Shown: positions 31,383 through 42,409, counted from the first letter of the stretch. The stretch: DNA of 46,315 bases from Nodosilinea sp. LEGE 07088 (GCF_015207395.1 NZ_JADEWX010000034.1:1-46315); one strand, 5' to 3'. Notes: a model not told the origin generated them from the sequence alone. Program-made: numbers and translations.

Positions 31383-33083
31383 CTATACCTCCGTCCCAGC
31401 CTTAGCGAGAACAACATGATCTATAGGATGGCCGTCAAGATGATCAGGGATGGAAACATCAAGCAGGCTAAGCATTGTAGGAGCAATATCAACGGCTTCA
31501 ACATCGGGAGCAATACTTCCTGGTACAATTCCCGGCCCCTTAGTAATCAAAAATCCTTTCGGGCGATGCCCACCCGGACGATGGTGCAGCAGAGGGCCAA
31601 TACGGCCAAATCTCGAGCTATCAGCTACATCCACTGGAGCACCATTCTTATTCCATAAAATAACCAGATCTGCTCCAGGCATCCGTTCACGATCATTGTC
31701 TTCGGTAGGATAGCCACGAGTTTTAACAACTTTATCCACTAAGGGCTGACCAGTCCTAGAGTCCTTCAGATCGTAGAGAACTTCAATAATTTCCTCGCAG
31801 AGGGCGTCATACTCTTCAGGCAGCACAATGCCATCACGCTCTCTTCCCTTCAAATTAATACGAATATGCCCATCTGCAAAGGCTGGCAATGCAAAGGCTT
31901 TCATCTCAGGCCATAGAGGTGAATACCACATCCCGGGCATCCAAGCAGCAGCTACTGAATCCCTACGCAATGCCCAAGGAGAACTTAAACCATTGACCTT
32001 ATCAGCTAAGAATCGCTTAGGTAAGAACCGCTTAATGCGCTGCCAGACTGGATTACTCTCATGGTTTTTAACCCAGTTTTCTCCCTCCCAAGAGCGCCTT
32101 ACGGGCTGAGTGATCACTGCCGGTGGCACAGTTCCTACTTTGCCTGGAGCCAGAGCCACTTTCCCTGGAAAATTAAACCTGTACATTAGCTCTGGGAGTA
32201 CTCCCATACTCAACAGGTCGGTAACGTTATTTCCCATGCCATGCACGGAGAAACAAAACACAAAAGCATCATCTGGCACATCTTCTAAAATCTGGCCAAT
32301 AGACTGATCAACCTGCTCATAAATAGCCAGAGTCGGATCAACATCTTCCCCAAACTTTCTGCGCCAGGCATCATGAACAGGATGATCAGGTCGGCTGAGG
32401 TGAAGGAGATCATGCCCTGCGCTATGAGTTTCTGGAAAAGCAGCTAAAAATAAATCCCAGTCGTCTCTACCGAGCAGATCACGACAGATCTGAGTGCGCG
32501 TGCGAACACTTCTTTGTAATGCCGGATATAACCACTTGACATACTCAGCGTCAGACCAGTGACCATCATCGTTATTGAGAACTTCATTCTTGCCATACTT
32601 TTGATTAATCTCATCTAAGAGACTAGCTGGCTTAGAATGGCTAGGGGTGAAGGGATAATGCCCACCCCAAGCAAGCACTTGTAGCCCATCTACTTGCTCT
32701 GAAAGCCCCGTAGCTGGCAAATCAAATATAGCAACTTTGTGCTCTTTACCAACAGCATAAAAAGGTGGATACTCGTTAAAATCAGCAGCTACTTCTTCCT
32801 CATCGCGGCTGATATTGTAAGATTGCGGATAAAATTTTGAAGTATCCCAGAATCCAGTTTTGTCAGGGCGACACCCCGTCCAAGTCATTGTCCATAGCCT
32901 TTCGGTGGAACAGGTTTCAGTAGGCTGACCAGCATAATTTACAGTGTTCTTTACATATCCATAAGAACCCTCTTTCATAAGCTTCTGAATATTTTTGAGA
33001 TATCCTTTCTGCATCCACTCTTCCATTAGAACTGGATCTGCAGAGTCAATACCGAACCCAATAATAAGTCGCTTTGATGACAT
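31383..33083 (-). CDS. alkaline-phosphatase-superfamily protein (type I phosphodiesterase-like)
   Basis: 566 residues: IIGFGIDSADPVLMEEW (metal Asp, residues 6-22), TMTWTGCRPDKTGFWD (nucleophile Thr region), FPETHSAGHDLLHL, FCFSVHGMGNN (about residue 278) and HHRPGGHRPKGFLITKGPGI. This is the phosphodiesterase/nucleotide pyrophosphatase order. The usual DH in SDHGM is VH here, so one metal-ligand Asp is replaced. No signal peptide, so probably cytoplasmic. It might act on phosphate-containing polysaccharide precursors; substrate unknown. Confidence 0.85.
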   Translation of the reverse strand: MSSKRLIIGFGIDSADPVLMEEWMQKGYLKNIQKLMKEGSYGYVKNTVNYAGQPTETCSTERLWTMTWTGCRPDKTGFWDTSKFYPQSYNISRDEEEVAADFNEYPPFYAVGKEHKVAIFDLPATGLSEQVDGLQVLAWGGHYPFTPSHSKPASLLDEINQKYGKNEVLNNDDGHWSDAEYVKWLYPALQRSVRTRTQICRDLLGRDDWDLFLAAFPETHSAGHDLLHLSRPDHPVHDAWRRKFGEDVDPTLAIYEQVDQSIGQILEDVPDDAFVFCFSVHGMGNNVTDLLSMGVLPELMYRFNFPGKVALAPGKVGTVPPAVITQPVRRSWEGENWVKNHESNPVWQRIKRFLPKRFLADKVNGLSSPWALRRDSVAAAWMPGMWYSPLWPEMKAFALPAFADGHIRINLKGRERDGIVLPEEYDALCEEIIEVLYDLKDSRTGQPLVDKVVKTRGYPTEDNDRERMPGADLVILWNKNGAPVDVADSSRFGRIGPLLHHRPGGHRPKGFLITKGPGIVPGSIAPDVEAVDIAPTMLSLLDVSIPDHLDGHPIDHVVLAKAGTEV

Positions 33084-33318
33084 TTTTTACCTACTGACTC
33101 TAAAACATTAAGGTACTAAGGCCAGACACACTTAATTTGAAGAATGGACGTACTAAATCTGCCTTAAAAAATAGCTTACATTGTAAAAACGAAAGCTTGC
33201 TGTCTAAAGAAAAACTTTTTAGTAAATTTAACCCGAGAATGTAAATTAAAAAAGTTAGTTGAATTCTCGATTTTAGCGAGAGAGTAAATCGTCTCGAAGA
33301 AATAGCAGGAAAACCATG

Positions 33319-34728
33319 TTAGTTCGACAAATCAGATGACCTCCTAGCGTAAACTGAATCATTCAGCTCCAGCAAAAATATAACCGTCGTTGCCAGTAAT
33401 GCTCCGACAAGAACACCCATAGCAATTACTAGAAATCTTCTCACAGACAAAGGATTTTGGGGCACTACGGCAGGTTCAAGCACCACAACGCTACCAGATG
33501 CCTGGTTCTCAGCAATCCTTAAATCTTGCCGTTTTTGTAAAAGGGACTCATACCCTTGCCTGGCCACTAACAACTCACTAGCCAACTTCTCTTGCTGCTG
33601 TTCTAGGAAGGGGAGTGCATCAGCTTGCCTGTTATAGGCCTCCCGCGCATCGGACAAAACTGCTAATCTTTGGTCTAAACTTAAACGTTCAATCTCAGCA
33701 TCAATGAGAGATGCAATCATGGTCTGGCGCTGGTTACTAACTTGAAGGTGACGGCTAGATAAGGGTGTCTTACCACTGGGCACAATAGCATCAACCTCCT
33801 CACGCAATAGCTGACTTAGATTATCCTCTTGATTCCTAAGGTTCTCCACAGTTGGACTATTGTCAGTGTAAAATCCTCGATCTACTGCCAGTTGCTGTTG
33901 AACCTCTTGAAGGCGCAACAGCGCGCCTTGTACGCCGGTAGCCTGACTCAGATCGCTGACGATTATTGCCTCCTGAGGTGTCAGGCTAAGCCCGCTGCGC
34001 AATTGACTAGATCTAGAAATAGCCTCTTGAAGAGCTGCTCGAGTAGTTAATATTTGTTGGTCCAGATCCTGCATCAAAGCGACCATCGACTGAGCTTGAG
34101 AATCAAGTAGAACAACATTGTTCTCTTCTTTGAACCTTCTAAGCGCTTCATCTGCACGCTGTACATCTGCTTCTGATTGAGGTAATTGTTGATCAATTAA
34201 TTCTCGAGCCTTAGTAGCCTGAGCGAGGCTCGATTCAAAATTTCCTTGAATATATACATCAGTAACGGTATTGACAACGGCAGCAGCCTGTTCAGGATCG
34301 CGACTTTCGTAGGATACCTGTACTACATCGGCTCCAGGCAAAACCTCAACGGTAAGATTTTGACTAAGGGCATTGGGATTTAGAAGAGAACCTTCTTCAT
34401 TGGTGAGGCTGAGAATGTCAATGACCTCTTCCAAAAGGGGTTGAGAGGAAATGATTCGAGTTTCAGTAACCAGAGGATTCTGGTTATTGACTAAAGTATC
34501 TAGATCTTCGCTGCCTTCTCCCAATCCTGTCAGAGCAGGAGTACGACTAATGCGAAATAATAGTTCAGCACTTGCCTTGTACGTAGGCTCTAACCGTAAT
34601 GACATGAGAGTAGCTATTGCTAGTACCGCAAAAAAGGTCAGCGCTGCAGGCAACCAGTGATTTCGAGCTGCTCTCACATAAGATCCGGGACTTATATCTA
34701 GTTGCTCTCGATCCTGAAAAGTTTCCAT
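33319..34728 (-). CDS. Wzz/GumC-type polysaccharide co-polymerase, no kinase domain
   Basis: 469 residues. Membrane helices near residues 29-46 and 434-456, a Wzz domain at the N-terminus, a long coiled coil (about 160-390) and the Pro-rich VVLEPAVVPQNPLSVRRF before the second helix. It controls chain length and export with the Wza-like protein. No Walker motif follows, so a tyrosine kinase, if used, is encoded elsewhere. ATG at 34728. It lies 121 bp downstream of the wza-like gene, same strand. Confidence 0.9.
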   Translation of the reverse strand: METFQDREQLDISPGSYVRAARNHWLPAALTFFAVLAIATLMSLRLEPTYKASAELLFRISRTPALTGLGEGSEDLDTLVNNQNPLVTETRIISSQPLLEEVIDILSLTNEEGSLLNPNALSQNLTVEVLPGADVVQVSYESRDPEQAAAVVNTVTDVYIQGNFESSLAQATKARELIDQQLPQSEADVQRADEALRRFKEENNVVLLDSQAQSMVALMQDLDQQILTTRAALQEAISRSSQLRSGLSLTPQEAIIVSDLSQATGVQGALLRLQEVQQQLAVDRGFYTDNSPTVENLRNQEDNLSQLLREEVDAIVPSGKTPLSSRHLQVSNQRQTMIASLIDAEIERLSLDQRLAVLSDAREAYNRQADALPFLEQQQEKLASELLVARQGYESLLQKRQDLRIAENQASGSVVVLEPAVVPQNPLSVRRFLVIAMGVLVGALLATTVIFLLELNDSVYARRSSDLSN

Positions 34729-34849
34729 AATGACGATCCTTAGAAATCTTCCTCACCACTTGATGAGTCTTTGACTTAGCCCTTAGAGATGCCCTGATAT
34801 AAGCATATACCGGAGAAAATATTTGGTATGTACTTAGTTTTTAATACAG

Positions 34850-35950
34850 TTAGTCGTTGCCGTCAATAATCCTCACAAAGTCAAAAACGCCTCGCAAAGG
34901 TGAAAATATCTGATCAAGGGTATCCGTTACACTGGTCAAGGCTGATCTACCTACGAGGATCGTATCGTTAGGGCGCATTGCAGGGTTCGTTTGATCATTG
35001 ACACTGGCGGCAAAATCAACTGCAATGCTGCGATCAGATACGGTACCATCAGGATTAAGGCGAACTAATCTGACAGTTCCCCTTGAGGCCCGGATTAAAT
35101 CAAATCCGCCAGCAGCCAGTAGTGCTTGATTCAATGGAGTATTTGGCTTGATCTGGACTACGCCAGGGTTACCAACTTCACCAACTACATATACGTCAAT
35201 CGTTTCTGGAGAGAAATTAGCAGAGGCTACCTCAGTAATCTCTGCATCATCAACTAACGAAGCCTCAGGCACGATGATGGTATCTCCATCCCGCAGTGTC
35301 AAATCTTGACTCAGGTCTCCTTGACGCAGTAGATCCCATAGATTGGCATTCAGGTACTCGCCATCTCCCCCCATGGGTGCAGGGCGATAGACCTGCACAT
35401 TGCGAACATCAGCAAGTTGAGTAATCCCACCGGCTTGACTAATAGCGGTAGTCACATTGATGCGTTGGTCGCGGTCGCCCTGGGCTGCCCGCTCAACTGT
35501 GGCAATGCTATAGGTACCAGGCCGATTAACCTCTCCGACAACAGCAATCTGCAAGGGTCTAGGGCGCTGGACATCTAAGGTAACAACGGGGCGGCGCACG
35601 AAAGCCTGATAGCGTTCCTCAATTGCTCGACTCGCTTGGGTCAAAGTTAGACCATTGACATAAATGGAGCCAACCAAAGGCAAGTTGAGAGTTCCATCGG
35701 CTAAGACCCCATATTCCTGGCTGTAGTCTGGCAAACCAAAAATATCCACGACCACACGATCTCCATGACCTAAAGTGTAACTGCTAAGCTGACTAGCTCT
35801 CTCAGGGGCTAGCAAGACCGATCCCGAGGGCTGAACGTCAAACTGACTGACGACTATGCCCGAGTCATTCTGTCTTTCCTCAGCCACACCTTCAGGGACA
35901 AAAAGAATAGATGTAAATATTGCAAGGAAAACTGCTGTAATTTGCTTCAT
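34850..35950 (-). CDS. Wza-like polysaccharide export outer-membrane protein
   Basis: 366 residues with a signal peptide (residues 1-23, cut after VAEE-like residues). The Poly_export domain (about 55-135) has YTLGHGDRVVVDIFGLPDY and GTLNLPLVGSIYVNGLT. Two SLBB domains follow (about 140-220 and 255-345). It forms the outer-membrane channel of Wzy-type exopolysaccharide export and pairs with the downstream Wzz-like gene. ATG at 35950. Confidence 0.92.
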   Translation of the reverse strand: MKQITAVFLAIFTSILFVPEGVAEERQNDSGIVVSQFDVQPSGSVLLAPERASQLSSYTLGHGDRVVVDIFGLPDYSQEYGVLADGTLNLPLVGSIYVNGLTLTQASRAIEERYQAFVRRPVVTLDVQRPRPLQIAVVGEVNRPGTYSIATVERAAQGDRDQRINVTTAISQAGGITQLADVRNVQVYRPAPMGGDGEYLNANLWDLLRQGDLSQDLTLRDGDTIIVPEASLVDDAEITEVASANFSPETIDVYVVGEVGNPGVVQIKPNTPLNQALLAAGGFDLIRASRGTVRLVRLNPDGTVSDRSIAVDFAASVNDQTNPAMRPNDTILVGRSALTSVTDTLDQIFSPLRGVFDFVRIIDGND

Positions 35951-36091
35951 TGCTCAAATATAAAATCTAGTGATTAATTGGCTTTACAAAGCTCTAATAC
36001 TATATCCTAAAATCACGGCACATACCCCTCCACTTGACAGCGACTACTAATGCTTTATCAATACCCGAGTTGTAGTACATTATCAATTCCT

Positions 36092-37240
36092 TTAAACAGT
36101 TTGAGGCACAGCCTCAATGGCAGCTCTATATACCTCTAAATTATCTCTAGTAATCCTGTCCCAGTTGTAGGTAGAAAGCACATACTGTTGCGCATTACTA
36201 GCTAAACTTTCCATATACTTGGAAGAAACTAAGGCTTGAGCAATCATGGCTTTGCAAGACTCTACACTACCTGCATCAAATAGAAGGCCGCGATTCTTGC
36301 CCAAAAGTTCTCTATGGGGTTCAATATCACTTGCCACTACAGGAACACCTTCCGACATCGCTTCTAGCATAGCTAGCGGTAATCCTTCCACATCTGATGG
36401 TAAGACAAATAATCCAGCCCCTCTCATTAACTCTGCCAACTTAGCTCCACCTAACAAGCCCGTAAACAGTATGCTGGAATCTTTTGCTACCAACCGAGAG
36501 ATTTCAGCTACATAGGGTAGTGAACCACTGTTTCCACCGACTATGACTAGTTTCCAGCCAGATGGAGGTAAGCTCTTAAATGCTTGAATTAAGATATCAA
36601 GACGCTTTTCAGGTACAAGACGACCTAAAAATATGATGTACTTCTTTTTCTCCAGCCCTAGTGAAGCTCCGTAGGTAAAAGATTCGTCAGTAGCCTCATA
36701 GCTAACAGGAGCATTAGGGATATAAACTGTGCGGTAGCCATAGGTATCCTGGAAATACTGCTGTAGCTGCTTAGACACAACAACTATGGAGTCAGCATAC
36801 TTAACCGCCATTTGTTCCCCAGACCGAATAAGATGACGAGCAATTTTACCCCACTTAGATCGCTGCCAATCTAAGCCATGGCAAGTAACCACTACTTTAG
36901 CTCGTGAATAGGCCAGCTTTGGCAAACTGGCAAACAGTGCTGGGCCAAGAGCATGAAAATGGATAACATCATAATCTCGCCCTAGCGATGATACAAAGGC
37001 TGCCAAAGCAGAGCTAGCTAGGGCATCAGAACCTTTAGTCGTTGGTGCGGGCAAAGAAATCACACGAATGCCTTTGTAGTCATGGCTGTGAAACCATGGC
37101 TGGCTGGTATAAGACGCACGGGCAAAAAAATCAACCTGATGACCTAGAGCCTGAATGCGAGGATACAACTCGGAACATTGGTGTTCAATACCACCTTGGA
37201 GAGGTGGCAAACCTTTAGCACCAACAACCGCGATCTTCAT
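36092..37240 (-). CDS. GT4 family glycosyltransferase
   Basis: The ATG at 37240 follows GAGGAGA and begins MKIAVVGAKGLPPLQGGIEH, the Gly-rich donor-site loop, so I choose it over a longer frame to 37312. Later motifs: IIFLGRLVPEKRLDILIQAF and VLPSDVEGLPLAMLEAMSEG (EX7E motif) near residues 210 and 300. GT-B fold. It adds a hexose-type sugar to the lipid-linked repeat. It follows the second GT4 gene on the same strand. Confidence 0.92.
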   Translation of the reverse strand: MKIAVVGAKGLPPLQGGIEHQCSELYPRIQALGHQVDFFARASYTSQPWFHSHDYKGIRVISLPAPTTKGSDALASSALAAFVSSLGRDYDVIHFHALGPALFASLPKLAYSRAKVVVTCHGLDWQRSKWGKIARHLIRSGEQMAVKYADSIVVVSKQLQQYFQDTYGYRTVYIPNAPVSYEATDESFTYGASLGLEKKKYIIFLGRLVPEKRLDILIQAFKSLPPSGWKLVIVGGNSGSLPYVAEISRLVAKDSSILFTGLLGGAKLAELMRGAGLFVLPSDVEGLPLAMLEAMSEGVPVVASDIEPHRELLGKNRGLLFDAGSVESCKAMIAQALVSSKYMESLASNAQQYVLSTYNWDRITRDNLEVYRAAIEAVPQTV

Positions 37241-37319
37241 TCTTGTTCTCTCCTCGAACTTTACAAGCGCTTCAGAAACTGTAACCCAAAATCTCGCAAG
37301 AGGCTGCCACAAAAAGACT

Positions 37320-38534
37320 TTAGTCAGTTTTTCGCCTTAACTGTAACCTCATCGTGTTATAAATTTCTTCGATCACGACATTGGCATGGTAGGGTTTAGC
37401 AGCCTTTGAGCAAGCTTCAGCCGGGAAGTCAGTCGGATGCTCTAGGATTACCCTAAGGCTTTCTGACACTGTATGTGGATCTCGTTGGGTGGCTACGACA
37501 CCACTGCCAGAAGTCAGAAGATGGGGAGTTTCACCACAATTAGTAGTCATTACAGGTGTTCCACAAGATAATGCTTCTAAAGCAACCATCGGCAGTCCTT
37601 CGTAGATACTGGTTAAGGCAAATACACTAGCGGCACGATGAACTGCAGCCATCTGTGGTGGACTTAACCGTCCCAAAAAAGTAACCTGACGACCTAAGCC
37701 AAGTCGTTTAACTTCGGCCTTGATGTCAGCTTCTAGTTCCCCAGCCCCCGCCAGTAGTAAATGGGCTGATGCCATTTGAAGCTGGGACAGCGCTCGAACC
37801 AGGAGGAGCGGATCCTTCTGAGGATGGAATCGACCGGCAAAAAAGATAAATTGCGTTTCACTAGCCAAACCCAGTTCCTGGATGAGTTTTAGCCGATCAG
37901 CGTTCTTATCGGCAGTATCCGAGAAGGAGAAAACATCGGTATCAACTGTGTTTTTAACTAGCCTGAGTCGCTCCGATAGATTGGGGTAACGTGCTTTATA
38001 AAACGTCAGTGAGTCAGTATTACAGGAGAGAACATCATCAAATCGCCTAATTAGACTTTCTTCCAGCCAAAAATAGACCTGTGGCAGGCTTCGCCAAAGA
38101 ATAGCATGCGCTTGATCAGCACCGTACATCTGCTGGTGAATATCATTATGTACAAACAGCGTTTTCCTAGCTGATACGCCACTCACGGCCAAGGATGGTT
38201 CAAGGCGATGAAAGTGCATGAAGTCTGCATTGAGGAGTTTTCTAGCCTTAGCTAAGGCTAGCGTGTACTTTAAAGTAGTGGGTATAAATCCTCTAACGTT
38301 ATCATCTCCTAAATCAATAATCGGTAGGAAACGTATGGTCTTACCCTGAAAGCTTCGCTCATACCAGTGTCCTAGACTATAACCCCCAGAAGACAGCCCC
38401 CCGACCACTCCAATGTCAAAGTCTTTCGGAGAGTACTTAATAAAATTATTAATAACCGTTTGTATACCCCCAATACTAGAGTGCCAGGGGTCGTACTGGT
38501 AGAAAATAAGTAACGATGGCTTTTCAGATGCCAT
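37320..38534 (-). CDS. GT4 family glycosyltransferase
   Basis: 404 residues: FYQYDPWHSSIGGIQTVINN (N-terminal donor/acceptor loop), FIFFAGRFHPQKDPLLLVRA (about residue 235) and VFALTSIYEGLPMVALEALS with the EX7E motif (about 310). GT-B fold, cytoplasmic or membrane-associated. It heads the leftward glycosyltransferase-wza-wzz run. The upstream 1.4-kb gap must contain its promoter. Donor sugar unknown. Confidence 0.92.
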   Translation of the reverse strand: MASEKPSLLIFYQYDPWHSSIGGIQTVINNFIKYSPKDFDIGVVGGLSSGGYSLGHWYERSFQGKTIRFLPIIDLGDDNVRGFIPTTLKYTLALAKARKLLNADFMHFHRLEPSLAVSGVSARKTLFVHNDIHQQMYGADQAHAILWRSLPQVYFWLEESLIRRFDDVLSCNTDSLTFYKARYPNLSERLRLVKNTVDTDVFSFSDTADKNADRLKLIQELGLASETQFIFFAGRFHPQKDPLLLVRALSQLQMASAHLLLAGAGELEADIKAEVKRLGLGRQVTFLGRLSPPQMAAVHRAASVFALTSIYEGLPMVALEALSCGTPVMTTNCGETPHLLTSGSGVVATQRDPHTVSESLRVILEHPTDFPAEACSKAAKPYHANVVIEEIYNTMRLQLRRKTD

Positions 38535-39969
38535 AGTGACGATACCTTAAGAATCGCAGGAACAACCTAAACAAACCGCGATGCAGGATATCTGATGCAA
38601 GATATCTATCGAAAATTATGTATTCTGCGATCACAATCTACATAAAGCGCAAGTTCAAATCTGAAATGCATCAACCTAGCTCAGAACCGCTGCCAGCCCT
38701 TGTGACTATTGTGGCAGCAGACACTGTATGCCCCATCAGCCGCAGGCATTGTAGCGTATTGTGGGTCTAGTGACAGATCCTAACTACAAGCAGTTTTGAG
38801 CAGGTGATGCACTTTACTCTAGAATTAGCGAAGGTAAACGGAGCGATCGCCTTTTCAGACCAACTCTCTACAAACGAAAATCACACCCTTGGACTCTTTG
38901 CACAAGCAAGCTAGTACTCGAAGGCTAAAATATGTCCACCGTTCCGGATCGCTTGGCTCCCTAGCTCCCCTGCTGCTCCCTAACTCTAAGAAATAGTATC
39001 TAAACTTGCGCCGTGGAGTACTAGCACCTTACCTCATCGAAAATATTCTCTCCTAGCAGGCTACTCCATACTCAACTTATCTTGATCACTTCATAAAAGC
39101 TTCAAGTTCGAGTTGTCAATTGTGAAGATAGAACAATTATAACAAATGAGCTTTCGGATCTGTTATTCCATAGAACGAGCGTATGACACTGCGATAACAA
39201 TTTACTATTTCAACTCAACAGGTTTAAAATTGCTAAGGTTAACTAGTCTAGTCTAGAGAGCAGACAGGGTTTAGGTTATCCTTGACCTAGGATGCCAGCT
39301 TGAGACAAATTCCCCGGAAGCGTTTCTAATCAGGGCTTTCAGTGGTTTTTGAATTCCCTCAGTATACTAAACTCAGGAGCCAGAGTTTGAGTAGCTTAGG
39401 CATTTAGTCGGTTGCCTGATCCTTTGACTTTGAGAAGAACTTAGGCAAACACTGCTTAGCTTTTTCGATGGCGACTTTGTATCCAGAATCTTATGCATAG
39501 ATAATGATCAATAAAATAACCGATAAATATAGATTTTATTCCGAAATAGCTCCGTGACAAGATATCAGTTTATTTTACGTATCCAATCAAGAATTTGGGT
39601 GGATGATCGCATTTATCTGACAAAATAGCAAAATCTATGAGGTAGCCTATCTAACTTCAACTTATGCTAGATAATTTTGCTGCGTAATACACAGTCTGAT
39701 TTGGTTCAGTATCCTATTTATCTATAGTAAACACTGTCTTTGAAAGATTGAAGCTAGCAGGGTACGGCATAAGTTAGAATGACTGGCAAACATATACAGA
39801 ACTAAGGAGATGCTAGAAAAATAAGGGGGGTAGAATATGTATAACTGCCACCGAGCAGTTAAGATAATTTGAGATAATTTTCCTTGTCTGAAAGGTTGTG
39901 GCTACAGCTGAAAATCAACGATTTATTGCGGCAAGATTTAAGAGCTAAGTTTTATTAAGACTAGTATTT
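38535..39969. other. 1.4-kb AT-rich gap between divergent polysaccharide operons
   Basis: No open frame with coding character on either strand. It separates the leftward glycosyltransferase operon from the rightward flippase operon, so it should hold both promoters. Base composition is more AT-rich than the rest of the locus. No transposon end or tRNA was found. Confidence 0.6.
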
Positions 39970-41346
39970 ATGATGCTGAAAAACATTATCTCAAAGGTTC
40001 AAGATAAACTGAAGAATGACAAAGTTTTCAGCTCGTTATTGCGAGGATCAAGTGTTGTTCTATTGATTCAGATCTTGGGCCGAGGTATTGGATATTTTGA
40101 CCAAATAATTTTAGCCCGTTGGATGGGAGCAACAGATTACGGCTTTTACATATACATTATTTCTTGGGCAACCCTGGTTACAACCCTTCCAAAACTAGGG
40201 CAGAGAGGTTCCGTTGTACGCTTTATCCCTGAGTTTAGAATAAAAGAAGAGCCTGGAAGGTTGAAAGGAGTTGTCCAGGGTAGTCTTGGCATGACAGCGT
40301 TGGTCAGCGTTGGTTTAGCCCTTATAGGTACTGCTATAGCGTTTATTTTTGAATCCCAGGGGCAAACCATCAATTTGCAGGCAACTCTAATCGGCATTTG
40401 GGTGATGCCGCTAATGGCTTTGGTTGATTTGTCGATGAGCATCCTTCAGGGATTTCGCCGTATGGCAGCTGCGTTTATTCCCCTTACCTTAGTCCGGCCA
40501 ATGCTGGTATTGATTGGGGCCTCCTCAATATATTTCTGGGTACAAGATGGTACTCCTTTGAGCACCACTACTGTTTTATGTATTACTTTTATATCTTTTG
40601 TGGTGATTTTACTTCAGCTACAGTGGATGATTCACCGTGAAGTGAGAGCTTTCGTGGGAGATATGCCCGCGATTTATGAAATACGTCGATTGTTGCGAGT
40701 ATCGCTGCCGCTGCTTCTGGCGACTGGATTTGGAACAATATTAGTCCAGTCTGACATTGTTATGATTGGACTAATAAAAGGGCCTGAGGATGTTGGTTTC
40801 TACAATGCTGCTGTTAGAACTGCTGCGATCATAGGCTTTCTTTTAACTGCTGTATCAGCAGCAGTAGGGCCGATGATTTCAGCTGCCTATGCCGAGGGAG
40901 AGCCAGTCAAGTTACAGCGGCTAATAACAAAGGCAAATCAGATACTGTTGATCCCTTCCCTGGCCATTGTAGTGGCAGTAATATTTTTATCAGAACCTTT
41001 ATTGCGTAACTTTGGGCCTGAATTTGTATCGATGCGATGGGTACTCATTGTTTTAGCTCTAGGACAATTTGTTAAGGCTAGCAGCGGCCCTATAGGACTG
41101 CTGCTAGATCTGACGGGTCACCAAGATGAAAGTGCCCGTCTCAGAGGAATGGCAGCATGCTTAAATATTTCACTCAATCTAATTGGTATTTATACTTTGG
41201 GTGCATTGGGTGCTGCCCTGGCAACACTAACCTCAATTATTTTCGAGAGAGCTTATATTGACTATGTGGTTGTTAAGCATGTTAATGTAAGTCCTTCCTG
41301 GTTTTCTTCAATTAATAGGCGTTTGCAGTCGATAACAAGACAATAA
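39970..41346 (+). CDS. Wzx-type polysaccharide flippase
   Basis: 458 residues with 12-14 hydrophobic helices. The N-terminus matches polysaccharide-synthesis flippases (SSVVLLIQILGRGIGYFDQI, then ARWMGATDYGFYIYIISWA). It moves lipid-linked repeat units across the plasma membrane. ATG at 39970 (a second ATG follows immediately). First gene of the rightward flippase, glycosyltransferase, polymerase operon. Confidence 0.9.
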   Translation: MMLKNIISKVQDKLKNDKVFSSLLRGSSVVLLIQILGRGIGYFDQIILARWMGATDYGFYIYIISWATLVTTLPKLGQRGSVVRFIPEFRIKEEPGRLKGVVQGSLGMTALVSVGLALIGTAIAFIFESQGQTINLQATLIGIWVMPLMALVDLSMSILQGFRRMAAAFIPLTLVRPMLVLIGASSIYFWVQDGTPLSTTTVLCITFISFVVILLQLQWMIHREVRAFVGDMPAIYEIRRLLRVSLPLLLATGFGTILVQSDIVMIGLIKGPEDVGFYNAAVRTAAIIGFLLTAVSAAVGPMISAAYAEGEPVKLQRLITKANQILLIPSLAIVVAVIFLSEPLLRNFGPEFVSMRWVLIVLALGQFVKASSGPIGLLLDLTGHQDESARLRGMAACLNISLNLIGIYTLGALGAALATLTSIIFERAYIDYVVVKHVNVSPSWFSSINRRLQSITRQ

Positions 41347-41449
41347 TATATTCTGGTTTATGACTTATGGCGCATACCTAATATATGTATATTTGTGGAT
41401 GATTGGGGTAGTAACTTATATAGGCTAAGTATATTCTGGGAGAATTTTT

Positions 41450-42409
41450 ATGGAAAAGCCTTCGTTAATTAGCGTCGTTATTACTACCTATAGACGGCCT
41501 AAGCTTGTGCTAAGGGCGATCGAAGGTGCGCTGCGACAAACTTTGACCAATTTTGAAGTCATTGTAATTGTAGATGGCCCTGATCCTGAGGCAGAAGCAG
41601 TATTATCTACAGTTCAAGATTCTAAGTTTAGGTTTGTAATATTACCGCAAAACGTTAGGCTTGCTGGAGCTCGTAATGCCGGAGTTAAGGAAGCGAAAGG
41701 GAATTGGGTCGCCTTTCTTGATGATGATGATGAGTGGATGCCTAATAAGCTAGAGCTGCAGCTTAAAGCAGCACTTAACTCTCAATATGCCTGCCCAATT
41801 GTAGTTAGCCGTTTCATTAACAAAACTGAGGCCGGAGAATCTGTTTGGCCCCGGCGGCTACCTCGTAATGCAGAGCCATTGGGTGATTATTTGTTTGTGC
41901 GCCGTGCATTGTTTCAGGGAGAAGGGGCTTTTTTGCCATCAACTTACTTCACTACGAAGGAACTATTGATCGAGTTTCCTTTTGAGAACAACAAACATGA
42001 AGACTACGACTGGCTTCTCCGAGTCAGTGCCAATGGTCAGGACGTTGGAATTGAGTATGTGGATGAACCTTTAGCCATTTGGCATTCGCATGTAGGCGTA
42101 GGGGAGCAGCGGCTGAGTCAAATCCCAGATTGGCGTTATTCTTTAGACTGGGTCCAGTCAGCCCGGGATCTCATGACACCTAGAGCCTATTCGTCATTTT
42201 TAATGACAAATGTTGCATCTCCTGCCGCTGAACAACGAGACTGGTCTGCTTTTGGGATTTTGCTCAAAGAAGCTGTGCAGAAAGGCAACCCTAGGCTGCT
42301 CGATTTTTTGTTGTATTTGGCAATGTGGCTAGTGTCGGGAGAACAGCGAGAAAAAATTCGTGCTACGTTTACTAAACGTAAATCTGCTAAGTCTGCAAGC
42401 ATTACGTAG
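41450..42409 (+). CDS. GT2 family glycosyltransferase
   Basis: 319 residues: SVVITTYRRPKLVLRAIEGA (residues 8-27), FEVIVIVDGPDPEAEAVL, LAGARNAGVKEAKGNWVAFL and DDDDEWMPNKLE (metal-binding DXD region). GT-A fold. Transfers a sugar in repeat-unit assembly. It lies 103 bp after the flippase gene with GGGAG upstream of ATG 41450, and 25 bp before the polymerase gene. Confidence 0.9.
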   Translation: MEKPSLISVVITTYRRPKLVLRAIEGALRQTLTNFEVIVIVDGPDPEAEAVLSTVQDSKFRFVILPQNVRLAGARNAGVKEAKGNWVAFLDDDDEWMPNKLELQLKAALNSQYACPIVVSRFINKTEAGESVWPRRLPRNAEPLGDYLFVRRALFQGEGAFLPSTYFTTKELLIEFPFENNKHEDYDWLLRVSANGQDVGIEYVDEPLAIWHSHVGVGEQRLSQIPDWRYSLDWVQSARDLMTPRAYSSFLMTNVASPAAEQRDWSAFGILLKEAVQKGNPRLLDFLLYLAMWLVSGEQREKIRATFTKRKSAKSASIT

